From Streptomyces sp. NRRL S-87 (GTDB lineage: Bacteria > Actinomycetota > Actinomycetes > Streptomycetales > Streptomycetaceae): 25,272 bases of DNA. The position numbers and the translations under genes were made by a program. The stretch covers positions 1 through 25,272 of the forward strand of contig NZ_JOGB01000085.1 in assembly GCF_000719335.1 (NCBI RefSeq), read 5' to 3'. Numbering within the stretch: the first letter of the stretch is position 1; every line of letters begins with the position of its first letter. Shown piece by piece: positions 23,942 to 25,272 of the stretch. The notes beneath the pieces are model-generated. The model searched no databases. It was not told the origin of the DNA and saw only the letters and a program-made list of their open reading frames with translations.

Positions 23942-24688
23942 TTACGGGGCCGGGGTGGCCGGGGTCTCGAGCGCGTACCCGACGCCGTGGACCGTACGGA
24001 TCCGCTCGGCGCCGATCTTCCGGCGCAGTGCCTTGATGTGGCTGTCCACGGTCCGGGTACCGGACGCGTCCGCCCAGTCCCACACCTCGGCGAGCAGCTG
24101 CTCGCGGGAGAGCACGGCCCGCGGCGTGCCGGCGAGGCAGACCAGCAGGTCGAACTCGGTCGGGGTCAGGTGCACGTCCTCGGCGGACACCCGGACCCGG
24201 CGCTGCGCGTGGTCGATCTCCAGGTCGCCGAGCCGCAGCGTGCCGCCGCGGGGCGTGGTGGCGGCCTGCGTGGCGCGCTCGACGCGGCGCAGCAGGACGT
24301 GCACGCGGGCGGCGAGCTCGCGCATCGAGAACGGCTTGGTCATGTAGTCGTCGGCGCCCACGCCCAGGCCGACCAGCATGTCGGTCTCGTCGTCGCGGGC
24401 GGTGAGCATCAGCACCGGCAGCGGCCGCTGGGCCTGGACCCGGCGGCAGACCTCCAGTCCGTCGAAGCCGGGCAGCATCACGTCGAGGACCAGCAGGTCG
24501 GGCTGCCAGGACTCGGCCGCGGCCACCGCGGCGGGGCCGTCACCGGCCGTCTGGACCTGGAAGCCCTCGGCGCGCAGCCGGGCCGCGATCGCGTCCGCGA
24601 TCGTGTGGTCGTCCTCGACGACCAGGACGCGCCGCTGGGCACTCGGGGTCGCCGCACTGCCGTTGTGCGTGGTCTGTGTGTGTTCCAT
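23942..24688 (-). CDS. OmpR/PhoB-family response regulator
   Basis: A 248-residue two-component response regulator. The receiver domain (20-135) has the acidic pocket VVEDD at 23-27, the phospho-acceptor Asp69 in LLVLDVMLPG, the conserved Thr in LMLTARDD and Lys in YMTKPF. The C-terminal winged helix (about 150-240) includes GTLRLGDLEIDHAQR, LTPTEFDLLVCL and RTVHGVGYALE, typical of OmpR/PhoB DNA-binding domains. The first 18 residues are a polar extension rich in Thr, His and Ser. ATG 24688 follows AGGGGCGGGG. It is the first gene of the operon with the kinase. Neighbouring kgd makes a link to central metabolism tempting, but target genes cannot be read from this window. Confidence 0.95.
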   Translation of the reverse strand: MEHTQTTHNGSAATPSAQRRVLVVEDDHTIADAIAARLRAEGFQVQTAGDGPAAVAAAESWQPDLLVLDVMLPGFDGLEVCRRVQAQRPLPVLMLTARDDETDMLVGLGVGADDYMTKPFSMRELAARVHVLLRRVERATQAATTPRGGTLRLGDLEIDHAQRRVRVSAEDVHLTPTEFDLLVCLAGTPRAVLSREQLLAEVWDWADASGTRTVDSHIKALRRKIGAERIRTVHGVGYALETPATPAP

Positions 24689-24765
24689 CGCCCCGCCCCT
24701 GCGAGTTGCCGGCCTTGATCCCGCCTACGTTCGGTGAGCAGCGTAGAGGACCCGCGGGCCTGCGG

Positions 24766-25272
24766 CTATGCGGGGTTGCGGCCGAGGTGCACGACGTCCG
24801 GGACTCCTCGGGCAACCGGCACCTCTTCGGTCCGTACCTGTTGGAATCCGGCATTCCGCATGGCCTCCTCGAAGGTGGGGGAGGGCTGTGCGGACCACAC
24901 GGCGAGCACGCCGTCCGGGTTCAGCCGGGCCCGGCAGGCCGCCAGACCCGAAGGGGAATACAGGCTTCCGTTGTCTTCGGTGACGGTCCAGTCCGGACCG
25001 TTGTCGATGTCCAGGCAGAGGGCGTCGTAGCGGTCCGTGGTGGTGTGCAGGTACGCGACGAGGTCTGTGAGGAGGATCTCCACGCGGGGGTCCGCCAGCG
25101 CCTCGGCGGACAGCTCGGCCAGCGGGCCGCCGCGGTGCCAGTCCACGATCGCGGACTCGCGCTCGGCGACCGCGATCCGGCCCCACGCGTCCTGCGCGGC
25201 GGCGTGCGCGAGGGAGAACCCGACGCCGAGACCTCCGATGAGGACGGCGGGGCGGGTGGGAGGGGGTGGGGT
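24766..25272 (-). CDS. Spermidine-synthase-like methyltransferase-fold protein (partial, 5' end outside window)
   Basis: The last 168 residues of a protein whose start lies beyond position 25272. The visible part begins with a Pro-rich stretch, then VLIGGLGVGFSLAHA, a glycine-rich nucleotide-binding loop like motif I of spermidine synthases and class I methyltransferases. Further on come AVAERESAIVDWHRGG, DPRVEILLTDLVAYL and YDALCLDIDNGPDWTV, the pattern of the spermidine synthase family; LNPDGVLAVWSAQPSP follows and the protein ends in VVHLGRNPA. A true polyamine synthase would need substrate-binding acidic residues I cannot confirm, so spermidine-synthase-like is the safe name. The gene is transcribed toward the response regulator, 77 bases upstream of its start. 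Confidence 0.8.
   Translation of the reverse strand, partial: TPPPPTRPAVLIGGLGVGFSLAHAAAQDAWGRIAVAERESAIVDWHRGGPLAELSAEALADPRVEILLTDLVAYLHTTTDRYDALCLDIDNGPDWTVTEDNGSLYSPSGLAACRARLNPDGVLAVWSAQPSPTFEEAMRNAGFQQVRTEEVPVARGVPDVVHLGRNPA

Noticed and set aside
1..25272. CRISPR array, tRNA/rRNA genes, insertion sequences or prophage
   Set aside because: No regularly spaced repeats with spacers, no tRNA-like cloverleaf, no transposase or integrase motifs were seen; the short tandem repeats found are contiguous and mostly coding.

Overview
The very high G+C content with strong third-position GC bias, the GTG/ATG starts, and the gene families present point to an actinobacterium, almost certainly Streptomyces or a close relative. 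Supporting genes are nickel superoxide dismutase with its maturation protease, a fused 2-oxoglutarate decarboxylase/E1/E2 (Kgd) and a SAV_2336-family protein.

Layout. 1-2782: a SAM-dependent methyltransferase (-), a divergent CGNR-type zinc-finger regulator (+), then the divergent sodX (-)/sodN (+) pair, closed by a perfect 12-bp hairpin. 2887-4990: an MDR-family oxidoreductase (+), a small helix-turn-helix protein translationally coupled to a stand-alone Clp-N domain protein (+), and a small acidic DUF6104-type protein (-). The HTH/Clp-N pair has a striking promoter made of nested inverted repeats and is probably transcribed as a leaderless mRNA.

5147-18666 is the most interesting part: eight co-directional genes in about 13.5 kb. 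In order they are a trypco1 protein, a trypsin-VMAP-C fusion, a MoxR-type AAA+ ATPase, a SAV_2336-type vWA/TPR-like protein, a 62-residue putative RiPP precursor, a FxsB-like radical SAM/SPASM maturase, a separate HExxH-type putative peptide beta-hydroxylase, and a TIR/NB-ARC-like/TPR protein (FxsT-like). The first four match the ternary VMAP/MoxR/vWA conflict-system architecture. The last four match the FxSxx-COOH cyclophane RiPP system. The putative precursor lacks the C-terminal FxSxx signature; its only aromatic residue other than histidine is a tyrosine in a YAERAS tail. I infer a modified-peptide-linked immune or stress-sensing system with an unusual peptide product. Family assignments are firm for most members; the joint function is inference.

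18683-25272: a bidirectional terminator, then minus-strand core genes: kgd, an OmpR-type response regulator with its histidine kinase, and the 3' part of a spermidine-synthase-like methyltransferase fold protein cut by the window edge. No tRNA, rRNA, CRISPR array, insertion sequence or phage gene was seen.
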